From an uncultured Muribaculaceae bacterium (lineage in GTDB: Bacteria; Bacteroidota; Bacteroidia; Bacteroidales; Muribaculaceae), in contig CAJUIJ010000039.1 in the NCBI GenBank assembly GCA_910586175.1, forward strand, positions 1 to 5,476: DNA of 5,476 bases, read 5' to 3'. The notes under the pieces are model-generated. The model did not search any database. It worked only from the letters and a program-made list of their open reading frames with translations, and was not told where the DNA came from. Below are positions 5,390-5,476 of the stretch, one piece after another (positions within the stretch are counted from its first letter, which is position 1; each line of letters begins with the position of its first letter). A program made the translations under genes and the position numbers.

Positions 5390-5476
5390 ATGTGGAAATT
5401 AAGCTCCGTGATTGACTCTGCCGACGGCTGGCTTGATGGCCTGACCGTCGTGGCCGGCGATGATGCACCCCTATCT
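5390..5476 (+). CDS. 5' end of an unidentified gene, truncated by the window
   Basis: An ATG at 5390 opens a frame of 29 codons that is still open at the last base. The peptide begins MWKLSSVIDSADGWLDGL and continues with VVAGDDAPLS. An in-frame TAG at 5372-5374 and the absence of another usable start in between fix the ATG. The start is preceded by CCAATAAAA, an A-rich context, and by a good promoter with a leader of about 62 nt. The visible part has no hydrophobic signal sequence or known motif, so I do not recognise the family. The strand change and its own promoter suggest a transcription unit separate from the que cluster. Confidence 0.62.
   Translation, partial: MWKLSSVIDSADGWLDGLTVVAGDDAPLS

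Overview
The window looks like a chromosomal segment from a member of the Bacteroidota, most likely order Bacteroidales and possibly a Muribaculaceae-like gut lineage (the family-level guess is weak). Three things point there: protein signatures that match my memory of Bacteroides homologues (for example the FDYGSNHNAREI stretch of QueC and the MYR-TTCGELRL start of AspRS), gene starts with A-rich leaders rather than clear Shine-Dalgarno sites, and one good match to the Bacteroidota vegetative promoter (TTTG at -33, TAnnTTTG at -7) near the right end.

Layout. From 39 to 5077 six genes run on the + strand with very small gaps, as in one operon: aspS (aspartyl-tRNA synthetase), a NIF3/DUF34 dinuclear metal protein (start overlaps aspS by 4 nt), a coiled-coil C4 zinc-ribbon protein (43 nt gap), then queD (1 nt gap), queE (11 nt overlap) and queC (45 nt gap). 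At the right end a small minus-strand gene (77 codons) converges on queC, overlapping it by 23 nt. It is followed by a 101-nt divergent intergenic region with a + strand promoter and two adjacent inverted repeats, and then the first 29 codons of a + strand gene that runs off the window.

How the genes fit together. QueD, QueE and QueC are successive enzymes that turn 7,8-dihydroneopterin triphosphate into preQ0, the precursor of queuosine. Queuosine sits at position 34 of the GUN-anticodon tRNAs, including tRNA-Asp, the substrate of the synthetase encoded by the first gene. The gene for the first pathway step (GTP cyclohydrolase, folE) and those for the steps after preQ0 (queF, tgt, queA, queG/queH) are not in this window. 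NIF3 and the zinc-ribbon protein form a widely conserved pair of unknown function. I see no mobile element, CRISPR array, tRNA or rRNA. The core is ordinary housekeeping DNA. The less explained material is the NIF3/zinc-ribbon pair inside a preQ0 cluster and the region right of 5055.
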